Source: Chelativorans alearensis
GTDB lineage: Bacteria > Pseudomonadota > Alphaproteobacteria > Rhizobiales > Rhizobiaceae
NCBI RefSeq assembly: GCF_010993735.1
Contig: NZ_WQNI01000019.1
Coordinates: 25,840 to 89,839, forward strand
Length of the DNA stretch: 64,000 bases
Direction: 5' to 3'
Shown here: positions 27,461 to 36,972 of the stretch, one piece after another
How positions within the stretch are numbered: position 1 is the stretch's first letter
Layout of the letters: the number at the start of each line of letters is the position of its first letter
Translations under genes and position numbers: made by a program
Notes under the pieces: model-generated
Seen by the model: the letters and a program-made list of their open reading frames with translations, nothing else
What the model was told of the DNA's origin: nothing
Database searches by the model: none

Positions 27461-27560
27461 AGAGCACGATCTCGAAAAGTGAATGCCGATTTTCGGATAA
27501 GATCATGCTAAAACAAAAAGATAGATCGTGATGCCGATTCCACGAAAGGCATCACGATCT
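27461..27560 (+). repeat. RIME-like palindromic intergenic element, copy 1
   Basis: Begins AGAGCACGATCTCGAAAAGT and contains the TTTTCGGATAAGATCATG and AAACAAAAAGATAGA blocks seen in rhizobial intergenic mosaic elements. It ends in a hairpin with perfect 13-bp arms AGATCGTGATGCC (27523-27535) and GGCATCACGATCT (27548-27560). The second copy, at 36548-36650, has the same architecture in opposite orientation. The hairpin ends 5 nt before the end of the outer-membrane protein gene and may act as its transcription terminator. Confidence 0.75.
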
Positions 27561-27565
27561 GGCTG

Positions 27566-30500
27566 TCAGAACTTGCCGATGAGGTTGAGGAAGGCGCCCT
27601 GATCGTTGAAGGTGAGGTCGCGGAGATCGTCGGAGAAGATGCCGAAATTGTAGCCGACGCCGACTTTGAAATTGTCGCCCACGTGCCGGTACAAGGCGAC
27701 GAGAGCGCCATAATCGGTGGTGTCGGCCTCGGGCATGTGCATGACGCGTCCTTCGAGAAGAAGGTCCCAGCGCTTCACCACGTGCAGATCGGCCCGCAGG
27801 ATGCCGAGATGCGCCGATGAACGCTGCCATTCCTCCTCGAAGTCCGTTCCATCTCCGATGCGATAGCGAACCTCGCCGATGCGGAAGCCATACTTACCGC
27901 CGACGGTAAGCCACGGCATAAGGTCATAGGCGAGATCGGCCGAGAGGATATGGCTGCGCTGAGCCGGTGCATAGTACTCGTCCGTGGCACTGCTGATCAC
28001 CTGGTTGTTGCCCGGAAGGTCATAGAGCCAGGTGTATTTGAACAGCGCATTAAGCCGGTCGTTTTCGACCGGACGGTAGGCATAGCCGAGGGAGGCCTCG
28101 ACATAATCGGTGTTGCGGATGGTGGTCCGCTCCGATTGTGAATCGGAAAGCACGGCATCCACATTGGCAAGCAGCCGCCAGTCGGGGTTGGTCTTCCAGC
28201 CAAGTGCGGCAGCCAGCAAGTAGGTGTTCTGGTCGCGCGTTTCCAACTCGGAGCGTTCGATCCGCACCTCGCCGCGTAACCGGGCGTTGATCCCCGCCTC
28301 CTCGTCCTTGTAGGCGAGGCTGAGCGAAGGCGCGTAGCGGTCGAAATCCTCGCGCGCCTCGGCATTGCCTGCCGTGTCCTCATAGACCGTGTCGTCGCGT
28401 ACGCGGCCGATCTCAAGACCGCCATCGACGGTCCACTGGGCGTCGGGCGTGTAGGTTACGCCGTAGGTCTGGGTGAGCGACTTGCGGTGGCCGTAGAGGT
28501 CGTAATTGCTTTCCGAATAGGCCGAGACAAAATCGTCGATGCGCCGGCGCAAGCCGGTGACGATCGTCCCTTTATCAGTACCGGAGAGCGCATTTCGGTC
28601 CAGATCATAGGCCCGGTCAGGGTCGAGCCTGTAGCCGAAGTAATAGTGGTCGTTCTCCGTCGGGTCGTAGGTGATTGCGGCCAATCCCCCAACGCCGTGC
28701 GTGCCATAGGAAACTTCGCCATTGACGCCGATCGTCTCGGTCAGGCGGATTTCCGCGCCGATGCCGGCGCGATCGTTGCGGGCAATGTCACCTGACCGGT
28801 CGAGCGTGCCTTGCGCAAAGGCATAGACCAGACGGTCGTCGTCAACGCGGTAGTCGGCGCGCACGCCGGCATCGAGCCGGAAGCCGTTGTAGCCGGACTT
28901 GCGACCGCGGCGGGCCGTCGGAGACATGACATCGCTGTAACTGACGCCGAAGGACAGCTTCCAGTGCTGGTCATACTCCCAGCTTACGCTGCCCGTGCCA
29001 TCCCGCTTCACCTTTCCGTCGCCATCCTTGAGGTCGTCATAGGTGAGCCCGAGTGCGACCCGGTCGCTGAGAGCAAGGTCTGCATGGGCGCCCCAGATGC
29101 GCCTGTCGACATCGGTTTCGTCGAAAAGAGTGGCAAAGCCAGCCTCTTTCTCCTCGTAGTAGCCGCCGACCGTTCCCTCGATCCCGGCACCGATCTCGTC
29201 AAGGGCAACCTGCCCGCGCACGCGCCAGGCTGTGCCGCTGTCCTTGTCCGCATCGGTTTGGCCGGCACCGCCCCAGGTCAGGCCGCCATCGGTGGAGCGC
29301 GACAGGGCAAAGCCCCGTCCCTCGGAGCGTGCGACCTCGGCTTCGAGGAAAGTGCGCTCGGAATGGCGCAACTGCAGGTCGGCGCCGACAGCCTTGTGGT
29401 CGGAAAGGTCGGTGCTCTCATTGAGCCCGGTCACGCCGACACGGATGTTCTCATTGAGCCAGTGCTGGGCACGTCCGCCATAGACATAGCCATCCAGATC
29501 GCCCGCCACCGGTGTGTACTCATACTGGACCGCGAGGTAGAGCCGCTCGCCGCCGAGCGCCCCATTGCGGACGGGGCTGGTCGTGCCGGTCATGGAAGAA
29601 AGTGGCCGACGCAGGATGATGACGCCCTGCATGTAATCGAAGGTGTAGTCTTCGCCATAGCGCAGGGTGCTGCGGGAGATCACCCGGCCGGTAACGGGAT
29701 CCCGGGTTTCCACCCGCACCGTCTCGGAACCCTCGACGATATCCTGCCGCTTCAGGAAATAAGCCGAGCCGCCGGTGCCGAGGAACTCCTCGCGCGCGGG
29801 AAGCGTGTCCGGCTGGGCTGCGTAGAGCGTGACATCTGTGCGCCGCTCGCCGAAGCTGGTGGCCTCCTCGGAACGGTAGACGGCGTTGGCCCCGTAAAGC
29901 GCCCGGTCGGAACGCAGGAACTCGGTACCGGTGATCACCGTCTTGTAGTTGCCCCACATGACATGGCTGTCGCCGCGCTCCAGCCGCACATAGAATTTGC
30001 CCTTCGTCGGTGCGTCCTCGACCATCGAGGAATCGTCGCCATAGACGGGATAGTAGTCGTCCGGGTCGAGCCGGCGCAGGATGTCGCGGGTATTCTTGCC
30101 GTCGAAGTCGTCGAAGATTTGATCGAGATCGTCCTCGCCCGTATCGGCGGCGGCCGTCAGCAGATATTCGCCCTTGATCTTCCCCTTGAGGTAAAAAGCC
30201 AGCCTTCCCCTGGTGTAGACCTCGTCATATTCGCCGGGGCGGACCGTCTCTATGTCGTCGTCGCCCATGCGCTTGCCGATGGTGAGATCGGCGAGGCCTA
30301 CATAGAACCAGTCATTGTCGGGGATGTTGATGTCACGCCTGAAACGCAGGCCGCCCGTCTTCGAAGAACCCTTTACCGCCACGTCGACATCGTGCTCGCC
30401 AGGCGGCAGGATGCGGCTCACGACGAAGGCCTGATCAGGGTCGACCGGTATGGTCTCACCCAGGGCCTCAACGGTGTAGCCGGGTGGCACGTGGCGGCCA

Positions 30501-31294
30501 TAGACCGTCACTGCCCCGCCGCGCACGGGAATGTTGCGCAATGCCGTGCGGTCCTCGCCCCAGCCGGGAGCGACAGCTTCTTCCTGCGAGTGTTGCGACA
30601 GTTCGCGTATTGAGCGCGCAATGGTGAGTGGGCGGGTTTCGTCATAGCGCCCACGCGCGTCATAGACACGCAGCGTATATATGAAGTCCCGCTCCTTCCC
30701 GTCCGTGGGCATGATCCAGTCGGCCGTACCGTTGATGGCCACCGGGACCACTGCCATCGGCCGGCCGTCAGCCGGCTCCTCGTCGGTGAAAATGCGGATC
30801 TCCGCTCGCTCGATGAAGGCGGGATAATTGGCCGTGGCGAGGAATGTCACCGTCTCGCCGGGCTTGTAGAGCCGTTCGACCGGCATTGTGGAGACGTTGA
30901 GGATCGTCCCCGTCTCCAGCCCGTCGAACTTGACCTGGATGTCGACTGCCGAAAGGTCGACATCGGTCTGCCGCTGCCGGTCTACGGGACGCTCGGCAGC
31001 AGCCGCTTCCGGTGGTCCGGAAGCAGCGCTCTTGTCGACGGTCTCGCCGTCGACGCTGATCATGAAGGGAATTGCAGGACGGTCCTGAGCCGTTTCCGCT
31101 TCAGTGTTCTCGCCGATTGCGAGACGACCAACCGTGCTGTCGTCGAGTGCCTTTCCGCGAAGCACGGGGGAACAGGCCCCGTCGAGGCAGCTGCCCGCCA
31201 TCTCCGCTTGTGCCGAATCGGCCTGGGTCAGGGCCAGCACGGCGCCGCCGGCAAGGAGGATTGAACGATGCCAACGCACGAGGGACTGCAGCAT
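27566..31294 (-). CDS. Large outer-membrane beta-barrel protein of DUF11/SdrD surface module
   Basis: 1242 aa. Signal peptide MLQSLVRWHRSILLAGGAVL ending near ADSAQAEM; residues about 100-330 have Ig-like beta segments (ILNVSTMPVERLYKPGETVTF); from about 330 on the sequence is an alternating beta-strand barrel rich in Tyr/Asp/Arg ending in the outer-membrane Phe (GAFLNLIGKF). The ATG at 31294 is chosen for AAAAAGGAGG directly upstream. Such proteins often follow a DUF11-repeat gene. The barrel probably anchors or exports the repeat protein encoded just upstream (gap 38 nt). A long antisense frame in this gene is a codon-bias shadow. Confidence 0.8.
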   Translation of the reverse strand: MLQSLVRWHRSILLAGGAVLALTQADSAQAEMAGSCLDGACSPVLRGKALDDSTVGRLAIGENTEAETAQDRPAIPFMISVDGETVDKSAASGPPEAAAAERPVDRQRQTDVDLSAVDIQVKFDGLETGTILNVSTMPVERLYKPGETVTFLATANYPAFIERAEIRIFTDEEPADGRPMAVVPVAINGTADWIMPTDGKERDFIYTLRVYDARGRYDETRPLTIARSIRELSQHSQEEAVAPGWGEDRTALRNIPVRGGAVTVYGRHVPPGYTVEALGETIPVDPDQAFVVSRILPPGEHDVDVAVKGSSKTGGLRFRRDINIPDNDWFYVGLADLTIGKRMGDDDIETVRPGEYDEVYTRGRLAFYLKGKIKGEYLLTAAADTGEDDLDQIFDDFDGKNTRDILRRLDPDDYYPVYGDDSSMVEDAPTKGKFYVRLERGDSHVMWGNYKTVITGTEFLRSDRALYGANAVYRSEEATSFGERRTDVTLYAAQPDTLPAREEFLGTGGSAYFLKRQDIVEGSETVRVETRDPVTGRVISRSTLRYGEDYTFDYMQGVIILRRPLSSMTGTTSPVRNGALGGERLYLAVQYEYTPVAGDLDGYVYGGRAQHWLNENIRVGVTGLNESTDLSDHKAVGADLQLRHSERTFLEAEVARSEGRGFALSRSTDGGLTWGGAGQTDADKDSGTAWRVRGQVALDEIGAGIEGTVGGYYEEKEAGFATLFDETDVDRRIWGAHADLALSDRVALGLTYDDLKDGDGKVKRDGTGSVSWEYDQHWKLSFGVSYSDVMSPTARRGRKSGYNGFRLDAGVRADYRVDDDRLVYAFAQGTLDRSGDIARNDRAGIGAEIRLTETIGVNGEVSYGTHGVGGLAAITYDPTENDHYYFGYRLDPDRAYDLDRNALSGTDKGTIVTGLRRRIDDFVSAYSESNYDLYGHRKSLTQTYGVTYTPDAQWTVDGGLEIGRVRDDTVYEDTAGNAEAREDFDRYAPSLSLAYKDEEAGINARLRGEVRIERSELETRDQNTYLLAAALGWKTNPDWRLLANVDAVLSDSQSERTTIRNTDYVEASLGYAYRPVENDRLNALFKYTWLYDLPGNNQVISSATDEYYAPAQRSHILSADLAYDLMPWLTVGGKYGFRIGEVRYRIGDGTDFEEEWQRSSAHLGILRADLHVVKRWDLLLEGRVMHMPEADTTDYGALVALYRHVGDNFKVGVGYNFGIFSDDLRDLTFNDQGAFLNLIGKF

Positions 31295-31332
31295 GCGAGC
31301 GCCTCCTTTTTCCATGTCCGACTTCCCGGCCG

Positions 31333-34300
31333 TCATTGGTCCATCTCCATGCGAGACTCGATCTCCAGCCGGTATCTGCCTCCGTTGCTTCGCCAGCGCT
31401 CGGCGATCACATCCTCGATGTGGTCCATACGGGCCTCCGCCAGCTCCGTGTCAGGCCCGAAGTAACTCAGACGGAGGACCGATCGCTCTTCGGAGAGAAC
31501 GTGGATCAGCTCGTTCATGCCCTCGGCCCAGGCAGGGTTCAGCGTCGTCTCGCCGGGCACAAAGGCATCCTCTCGCAGGTCGAGCCGGACCACACGGCCG
31601 AGCGCCGCCCCGAAGTTGAGCTTGGTCATCTTGCCGGCCGTCAGCCGCACCACGCGCGGGTTCTCCGTCGTCAGGCGGTAGCCCGTGGGCAGCGTGCGCG
31701 GATCGAGCTTCATGATGAAGTTGGAGCCGATGCGGCTGTCCGGCAGGTCGGCGCAGGCGACGTGGAAGCGGCCATGCGCGTCGGTGGTCACCAGCCAGCC
31801 ATTGACCGTGGCCATGCGTACGCCCGCCAGCCCGCGCTCGCCGTCATCCTGGTAGCCGTTCAGGTTTCCATCGTCGAACACCTTGCCGACGATGTCGCCG
31901 CAGTCGAACACCGGCTCGGCGAGGATCTCCACCACCGCCGTTGCCACTGGCGTGAGGCGCCGGCCTGAAGGATCTTCAACCATCGCCCGGTTGACGTGCT
32001 CGCCCGGACCGGCCGAGCTCAGCGCCAGAAGCCGGAGCTGGATCACAAGCTCATTGCCGCCATCGACCTCGAGGCCAGCAAAGCGGATATTCCGCCCAGC
32101 AATCTCCGGCGCCACTTCTACTCCGCCAACCGTCGCCGATCCTTCAACGAAACGGAAACCTGCCGGCATCATGTCGACCACCGTCAGATCCGTCGCCCGC
32201 GCTGGAGCGTTGTTGGTCACCCGGATCGTGAACGGCGCCTGCTCGCCCCGGCGAATGGAGCGAAGATTGGCGATCTTGGTGGCCGTCAGCTCAGCCGGTG
32301 CAGCGGCTGGCAGGCTGATGATGGATGTCGATGCACCCGAGGTCACAATCCCGTCGAATGTCCGCCCGCGTGCCGTCGCCGAGTTGACGATGCCATCGGA
32401 AATGCCAGCCGCGCTGGCTATATCGTCCTCGCTCAGCGTGTAGGTGGCTGTGAAGCTGGCTTCAGCTCCGGGCCGCAGTGTGACGGGCTCCGGCGTGAAC
32501 CTGGACAGGGACCCGCTCGCGGCCCGGCCATTCAGGGTAGGTCCTTCATCCTCCGGCCAGACATTGGTAACAGTCTGCCCGCCATCGTTTGCGATGGTGA
32601 AGCTATAGGTCAGCGTATCGCCGGCGCTGGCATGGCCGTCGCCATCGACGTCGTTGAAGCGCCCGGTTTTCTGGATAACCAGACGGGCCGGATCGGGCGG
32701 CACGACCGCCGTATCCGGTGGGCTTTCCAACCTCGCGCCGGCTGGGTTGATGCCCGTGGCCCTTGCCGTGTTCTCCACCGAGCCATTGTCGACCTCGTCC
32801 TGGCCCGGCGTGTAGGTGGCCGTGAAGGTGGCGCTCGCTCCCGACGCCAGCGTCTGCGCAGCCGGCGAGACGGACATGCCGGCATTCTGGAGCAGCGGGT
32901 CGTCCACGGTTACATCGGTGAGCGTCACATTCCCTGTGTTGGTAACGAGGAACGAGAAAGTGATCGTCTCGCCCTGATCCAGCAGCCCGTCGCCATCGTC
33001 ATCGTCGAGCGTGCCGGTCTTTTCGATCGAGATCTGCGATGTCTGATCCGGTGGGACGATCGCGCTGTCGGGCGAGCTCTCGACAGGAGGGCCGGAAGGC
33101 GGTGTACCTCTGGCTGTCGCCGTGTTCTCCACCGAGCCATTGTCAATGTCGGTCTGCGTCGGCGTGTAGGTTGCAGTGAAGGTTGCTCTTCCGCGCGGCG
33201 CCAGCGTCTGTGGCCCCGGCGAGACAGAGACATTCGCATTCCGCAGCAGCGGATCATCGACGGTAACGCTGCTCAGCGTCAGCGTGCCCGTATTGATGAC
33301 GAGGAAGGAGTAGCCGATCGTCTCACCGGGATCGATCAGACCGTCACCATCGAGGTCGTTGAGCCTGCCGGTCTTTTCGATTGAAAGCGCCGGTGTCTGT
33401 TCGGGCGGCACCGTTGCCGTATCCGGCGGGCTCTCCTCCGGCGTGCCGGAAGGCGGCGTTCCGGTGGCCCTCGCCGTGTTCTCCACCGAACCTCTATCGA
33501 TCTCGTCCTGACTTGGCTCGTAGGTCGCCGTGAAGGTCACCCGGCCGCGCGGCGCCAGCGTCTGAGGGCCTGGCGAGATGGAGACATTGGCACTGCGAAG
33601 GAGCGGGTCGTCGACCGTCACATCCGTGAGCGTCACCGTGCCCGTATTGGTAACGAGGAAGGAATAGCTGATGGACTCGCCCGGATCGAGCAGCCCATCG
33701 CCATCCGAATCGTTGAGCGTGCCAGTCTTGTCGACGATGAGGGCCGGCGTTTGATCCGGCGGCACGGTCGCGCTGTCGGGCGGGCTCTCCAAAGGCGGAC
33801 CGGAAGGCGGCACACCCGTGGCGCGCGCCGTGTTAGTGACCGAACCATTGTTGATGTCGTCCTGCGTCGCTGTGTAGGTCGCCGTGAAGGTGAAGCTCGC
33901 GCCGGGCGCCAGTGTCTGCGGCTCTTCACCGACTGAAACCATCGGATCGTCGACCGTCACGTCGGTCAGCGTCACTGTGCCCGCATTGGTGACGAGGAAC
34001 GTGTAGCTGATGGTCTCGCCGAGATCGATCAGCCGGTCGCCGTCCGTATCGTTCAGCGTGCCGGTCTTGTCGATAGTGAGGCCGGCCGTCTGGTCAGGCG
34101 GCACCTGCGCCGTGTCCGGTGGGCTCTCCACCTGTATGTTCGAGGGGGTGGTGCCGGTGGCGGTGGCGGTGTTCTCCACCTGGCCCGAGTCGATATCGCC
34201 CTGCGTCGGCGCGTAGGTTGCCGTGAAGGTCACGCTGCCGCCTGGCGAAAGGGTCTGCGGGCCGGGCGAGACCGACACCTGGGCATTCCGCAACATCTCG

Positions 34301-36558
34301 TCGTCGACGGTGACGTCACTCAGCGTCAGCGTGCCCGTATTGGTGACCAGGAAGGAATAGGTGATGGTTTCGCCAAGGTCGATGAAGCCGTCGCCGTCGG
34401 TATCATTCAACGTACCGGTCTTGTCGATCGACAGCCCCGGCGTCTGCTCGGGTGGCACGGTCACACTGTCCGGCGGGCTTTCCACCGGCGGGCCGGAGGG
34501 CGGCGTGCCCGTGGCTGTTGCCGTGTTCTGCACCGAGCCGCTGTCGATGTCGTCCTGCGTCGGGGTGTAGGTCGCGGTGAAGGTGAAGGTGCCGCGCGGC
34601 GCCAGCGTCTGCGGCCCCTGATCGACCGTTACCAGCGCATCGTTCACCGTCACATCGGTGAGCGTCACGTTGCCTGTATTGGTGACAAGGAAGGAGTAGG
34701 TGATGCTCTCACCAGAATCGATGAGGCCGTCGCCGTCCGCATCGTTCAGCGTGCCGGTCTTGTCGATCTCTATGGCAGGCGAACTTGCGACCGTCACCGT
34801 GTAGTCGGCGCAGTGATCCGCATCCGAACAGCTCGGGCCGGGCGCCGGCGGGGTTCCGTTATTGAAAGGATCGCGGCCACCGCCAACGCTGGCATAGTTG
34901 ACCTGATCTCCCAAAGCATCGGCGGTAAGCTCAACCGGCAGCTCCAAGCTCACCGTGTTGCCCGGTTGTCCGCTTGCAGCGAGAATCTGGTCCGTTACGC
35001 AGGTGACGAGCTGGCCCGAGAACGTGCAGCTCCAGCCATTATTCGTGTGCGTACCGGTCCAGTTTGGAAGAATCCCATCGGGAAGCAGGTCGAGCACGGT
35101 CACTTCGGCAGGGGCCACGGACGGCGGATTTCCCGTTGCTACGGGGCCGTTATTGGTGACGGTGAGCTGGTACAGGGCGCCGGCATCATCCACCTGCCAG
35201 ACATCACTTGCAGCGTTGCTGCCTTTCGTGACAGCCAGGCTCGGAGCGAGAACCGTAAGCGAATGGTCCTCAACCTCGCCGTCGGGCGATGTGCCGGTGG
35301 GAACGGCGAGGGAGGCCACATCGTTGGAATAGCGCAGGCGAATGTAGCTGACGCCAGGCGTCAGGGTCTCTGGAATTGTCCATGAGAGGGTGGCGTCGGT
35401 GCCGGAGCACTGCGCCTCGGTACGCTCGTCCTGATCGAACGTGCCATTGCGGTCGAAGTCGATCCACGCGGCGACCGTGCCTGTCCCCGTACACAGGATC
35501 GTTTCAGACAATTGCTCACCGGTCTGGAGCACGCTGATGGTGTAGTTTTGCGGCCAGGCGTCTTCCTCTGCCGCGTTTTCGCCATCGGCGCCATCGGTGT
35601 GCGTGGCTTCCAGTTCGGTGTCCGGGCCGCGGCTGCCCAGATAGTCGTTGTTGGGCGGAGCGAGACCGCCTGGATCATAGCTATTGGTGTTCAGATTGTA
35701 CTGGTTCCCGTCCTCGGGGATATTGTCCGGCTGGAACTCCATGTCGGCGACGAGGTGCATCACCTCGCCATAGCTTGCGGGCGCGTCGCTGAAATCGGCG
35801 TAGGGCGCGAGCAGGCCGATAGCGATCGCCGTATTGCCGCCGCCCTTGATCTCGAAATCCATGCTGACGTTGGGAGAGGGCGCATCGAACGCAAGGAACG
35901 TCACCGCCGCAGTGCCGTCGTCGGTGCCAGGGCCGAATCGGATGGTCCTGCCGTCAGTGCTCTTTTGCGCCATGTAGGTCCCGGCGCCAGGATTCTTGCG
36001 CATTTCGACGGCGAACCAATGCCCATCTGCCGTGGCCTGGACATACTCGTTGCTAGCACCGGTACTGCCGTTGATCGCCTCCGCATCGGCCATAACCAGG
36101 CCTTTCAAGGGGAAGGGATCGCCGCCCAAGGTAGCGGTGCAGCTCACCGTGAAGTTCGAGATTCCGCCCCCTCGCATGATGCCGTTGATGAGTTGGTTGC
36201 TCGTGCCGGTGCCGCCAATGTTGTAGAGATCATCCAGGCTATCGCCCGACCAGTCGCCGGGGCGATAGGCGAACAGTTGCTGGTTTCCACCGGGTTGGTG
36301 GACGATGTTAAGTAGGGTGCATGTAACATCGAGCGAAACGCCTCCCGCGACCTGAATGCTTGCAGAGGTTGTCGTTCCATTATTAAGCGGCGGTCTGCTG
36401 GCGCTGTTGTAGGTGGCGGAGTCACCCCAGGTGAGCCACAGGACCTCGTCTCGATAGTCGCTAGCCCCACCTGTCGCGTATTCGGCAGATAGGGCAGGCC
36501 CGGAGGCGATAATCGAACAGAGGGCAAGTAGTCCCGCGGCGCGCCTAGACCAAATCAT
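31333..36558 (-). CDS. Giant secreted repeat protein: GEVED-like domain, seven DUF11-type repeats, SdrD-B-like and OmpA-like tail
   Basis: 1741 aa from ATG 36558, giving a clean signal peptide (MIWSRRAAGLLALCSIIASG, cleavage near ALSAEY). Order: N-terminal adhesin-like beta domain; GEVEDHSLTVL; then seven tandem DUF11-type repeats of about 113-119 aa (DNA about 32600-34790), each opening with an (I/V)xKTGxLNDxDGDG-type stretch whose DxDGDGxxDxGE is EF-hand/dockerin-like and probably binds Ca2+; a diverged eighth; an SdrD-B-like domain (VGKVFDDGNLNGYQDDGE); and an OmpA-like tail (ELAEARMDHIEDVIAERW). Probably a surface adhesin anchored with the downstream barrel protein. An ATG at 36702 with GGGGGA upstream would extend it by 48 residues through a RIME-like element. 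Confidence 0.8.
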   Translation of the reverse strand: MIWSRRAAGLLALCSIIASGPALSAEYATGGASDYRDEVLWLTWGDSATYNSASRPPLNNGTTTSASIQVAGGVSLDVTCTLLNIVHQPGGNQQLFAYRPGDWSGDSLDDLYNIGGTGTSNQLINGIMRGGGISNFTVSCTATLGGDPFPLKGLVMADAEAINGSTGASNEYVQATADGHWFAVEMRKNPGAGTYMAQKSTDGRTIRFGPGTDDGTAAVTFLAFDAPSPNVSMDFEIKGGGNTAIAIGLLAPYADFSDAPASYGEVMHLVADMEFQPDNIPEDGNQYNLNTNSYDPGGLAPPNNDYLGSRGPDTELEATHTDGADGENAAEEDAWPQNYTISVLQTGEQLSETILCTGTGTVAAWIDFDRNGTFDQDERTEAQCSGTDATLSWTIPETLTPGVSYIRLRYSNDVASLAVPTGTSPDGEVEDHSLTVLAPSLAVTKGSNAASDVWQVDDAGALYQLTVTNNGPVATGNPPSVAPAEVTVLDLLPDGILPNWTGTHTNNGWSCTFSGQLVTCVTDQILAASGQPGNTVSLELPVELTADALGDQVNYASVGGGRDPFNNGTPPAPGPSCSDADHCADYTVTVASSPAIEIDKTGTLNDADGDGLIDSGESITYSFLVTNTGNVTLTDVTVNDALVTVDQGPQTLAPRGTFTFTATYTPTQDDIDSGSVQNTATATGTPPSGPPVESPPDSVTVPPEQTPGLSIDKTGTLNDTDGDGFIDLGETITYSFLVTNTGTLTLSDVTVDDEMLRNAQVSVSPGPQTLSPGGSVTFTATYAPTQGDIDSGQVENTATATGTTPSNIQVESPPDTAQVPPDQTAGLTIDKTGTLNDTDGDRLIDLGETISYTFLVTNAGTVTLTDVTVDDPMVSVGEEPQTLAPGASFTFTATYTATQDDINNGSVTNTARATGVPPSGPPLESPPDSATVPPDQTPALIVDKTGTLNDSDGDGLLDPGESISYSFLVTNTGTVTLTDVTVDDPLLRSANVSISPGPQTLAPRGRVTFTATYEPSQDEIDRGSVENTARATGTPPSGTPEESPPDTATVPPEQTPALSIEKTGRLNDLDGDGLIDPGETIGYSFLVINTGTLTLSSVTVDDPLLRNANVSVSPGPQTLAPRGRATFTATYTPTQTDIDNGSVENTATARGTPPSGPPVESSPDSAIVPPDQTSQISIEKTGTLDDDDGDGLLDQGETITFSFLVTNTGNVTLTDVTVDDPLLQNAGMSVSPAAQTLASGASATFTATYTPGQDEVDNGSVENTARATGINPAGARLESPPDTAVVPPDPARLVIQKTGRFNDVDGDGHASAGDTLTYSFTIANDGGQTVTNVWPEDEGPTLNGRAASGSLSRFTPEPVTLRPGAEASFTATYTLSEDDIASAAGISDGIVNSATARGRTFDGIVTSGASTSIISLPAAAPAELTATKIANLRSIRRGEQAPFTIRVTNNAPARATDLTVVDMMPAGFRFVEGSATVGGVEVAPEIAGRNIRFAGLEVDGGNELVIQLRLLALSSAGPGEHVNRAMVEDPSGRRLTPVATAVVEILAEPVFDCGDIVGKVFDDGNLNGYQDDGERGLAGVRMATVNGWLVTTDAHGRFHVACADLPDSRIGSNFIMKLDPRTLPTGYRLTTENPRVVRLTAGKMTKLNFGAALGRVVRLDLREDAFVPGETTLNPAWAEGMNELIHVLSEERSVLRLSYFGPDTELAEARMDHIEDVIAERWRSNGGRYRLEIESRMEMDQ
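32600..34790 (-). repeat. Tandem coding repeats (~340-356 bp) in the DUF11 protein
   Basis: Seven copies of a module marked on the plus strand by variants of GTGCCGGTCTTGTCGAT, at about 34750, 34411, 34058, 33719, 33366, 33010 and 32661, a spacing of roughly 340-356 nt. Linkers repeat ESPPD(S/T)ATVPP-type sequences. The near-identity of neighbouring copies suggests recent unit duplication and makes copy number prone to change by recombination. Confidence 0.85.
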
Positions 36559-36650
36559 CGTTTCATGGAATCGATGATTTGGTCTAACTCCTTGTTTTGT
36601 CGCAATTCCGGACGGAAAACCGGTTTCCACTTTTCCTGGAATTGCTCTAA
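36548..36650 (-). repeat. RIME-like palindromic intergenic element, copy 2, overlapping the adhesin start
   Basis: On the minus strand it reads TAGAGCAATTCCAGGAAAAG, then an AACCGGTTTTCCG block and an AAAACAAGGAGTTAGACC block, and ends in a 13-bp perfect hairpin (arms 36548-36560 and 36572-36584). The loop core CGATTCCATGAAA matches copy 1 apart from one base. The ATG at 36558, the best start for the adhesin gene, lies in the distal hairpin arm. AGACCAAATC occurs at 36547-36556 and again at 36687-36696. Confidence 0.75.
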
Positions 36651-36972
36651 GTGTCAGAGAGAAAGCGCACGCGCTGATGCGCGGCGAGACCAAATCCATC
36701 ATTGGATGTCCCCCAAAGTTCGTTACTAGCCGATGACTGGGGGACGGCTGCACTCGCCGATGCTTTCAATATTACTTAACAATATGCCTACTGCTGCACG
36801 CTGCAACACAACTACGAGCAGCGCGCGCCCCCTGCAAACCGGATAGTTCTAGCGCGCCGTAGTCAAAATCTTCTGATTCGGTATTTCAGGATATTCGCAT
36901 CGTATCGAAAAACGATCATAAACTGCGTCTCGGCCGGTCACGGATGGAAGGCTTGTACACCCCAAACCGCGC
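36651..36972. other. Intergenic region upstream of the surface module
   Basis: AT-rich stretches (around 36765-36900) fit promoters for the adhesin operon on the minus strand. GGGGG at about 36710-36714 precedes an alternative adhesin ATG at 36702 on that strand. No further gene is seen before the end of the AraC-type regulator at 36973. Confidence 0.3.

Noticed and set aside
28811..30613. 600-codon plus-strand frame inside the outer-membrane barrel gene
   Set aside because: It is antisense to a well-supported gene with signal peptide and barrel pattern; long antisense frames are expected in high-GC DNA, and its translation has no recognisable domain.
32600..34790. Regularly spaced repeats considered as a CRISPR array
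   Set aside because: The ~350-bp period and open coding frame show these are protein repeats.
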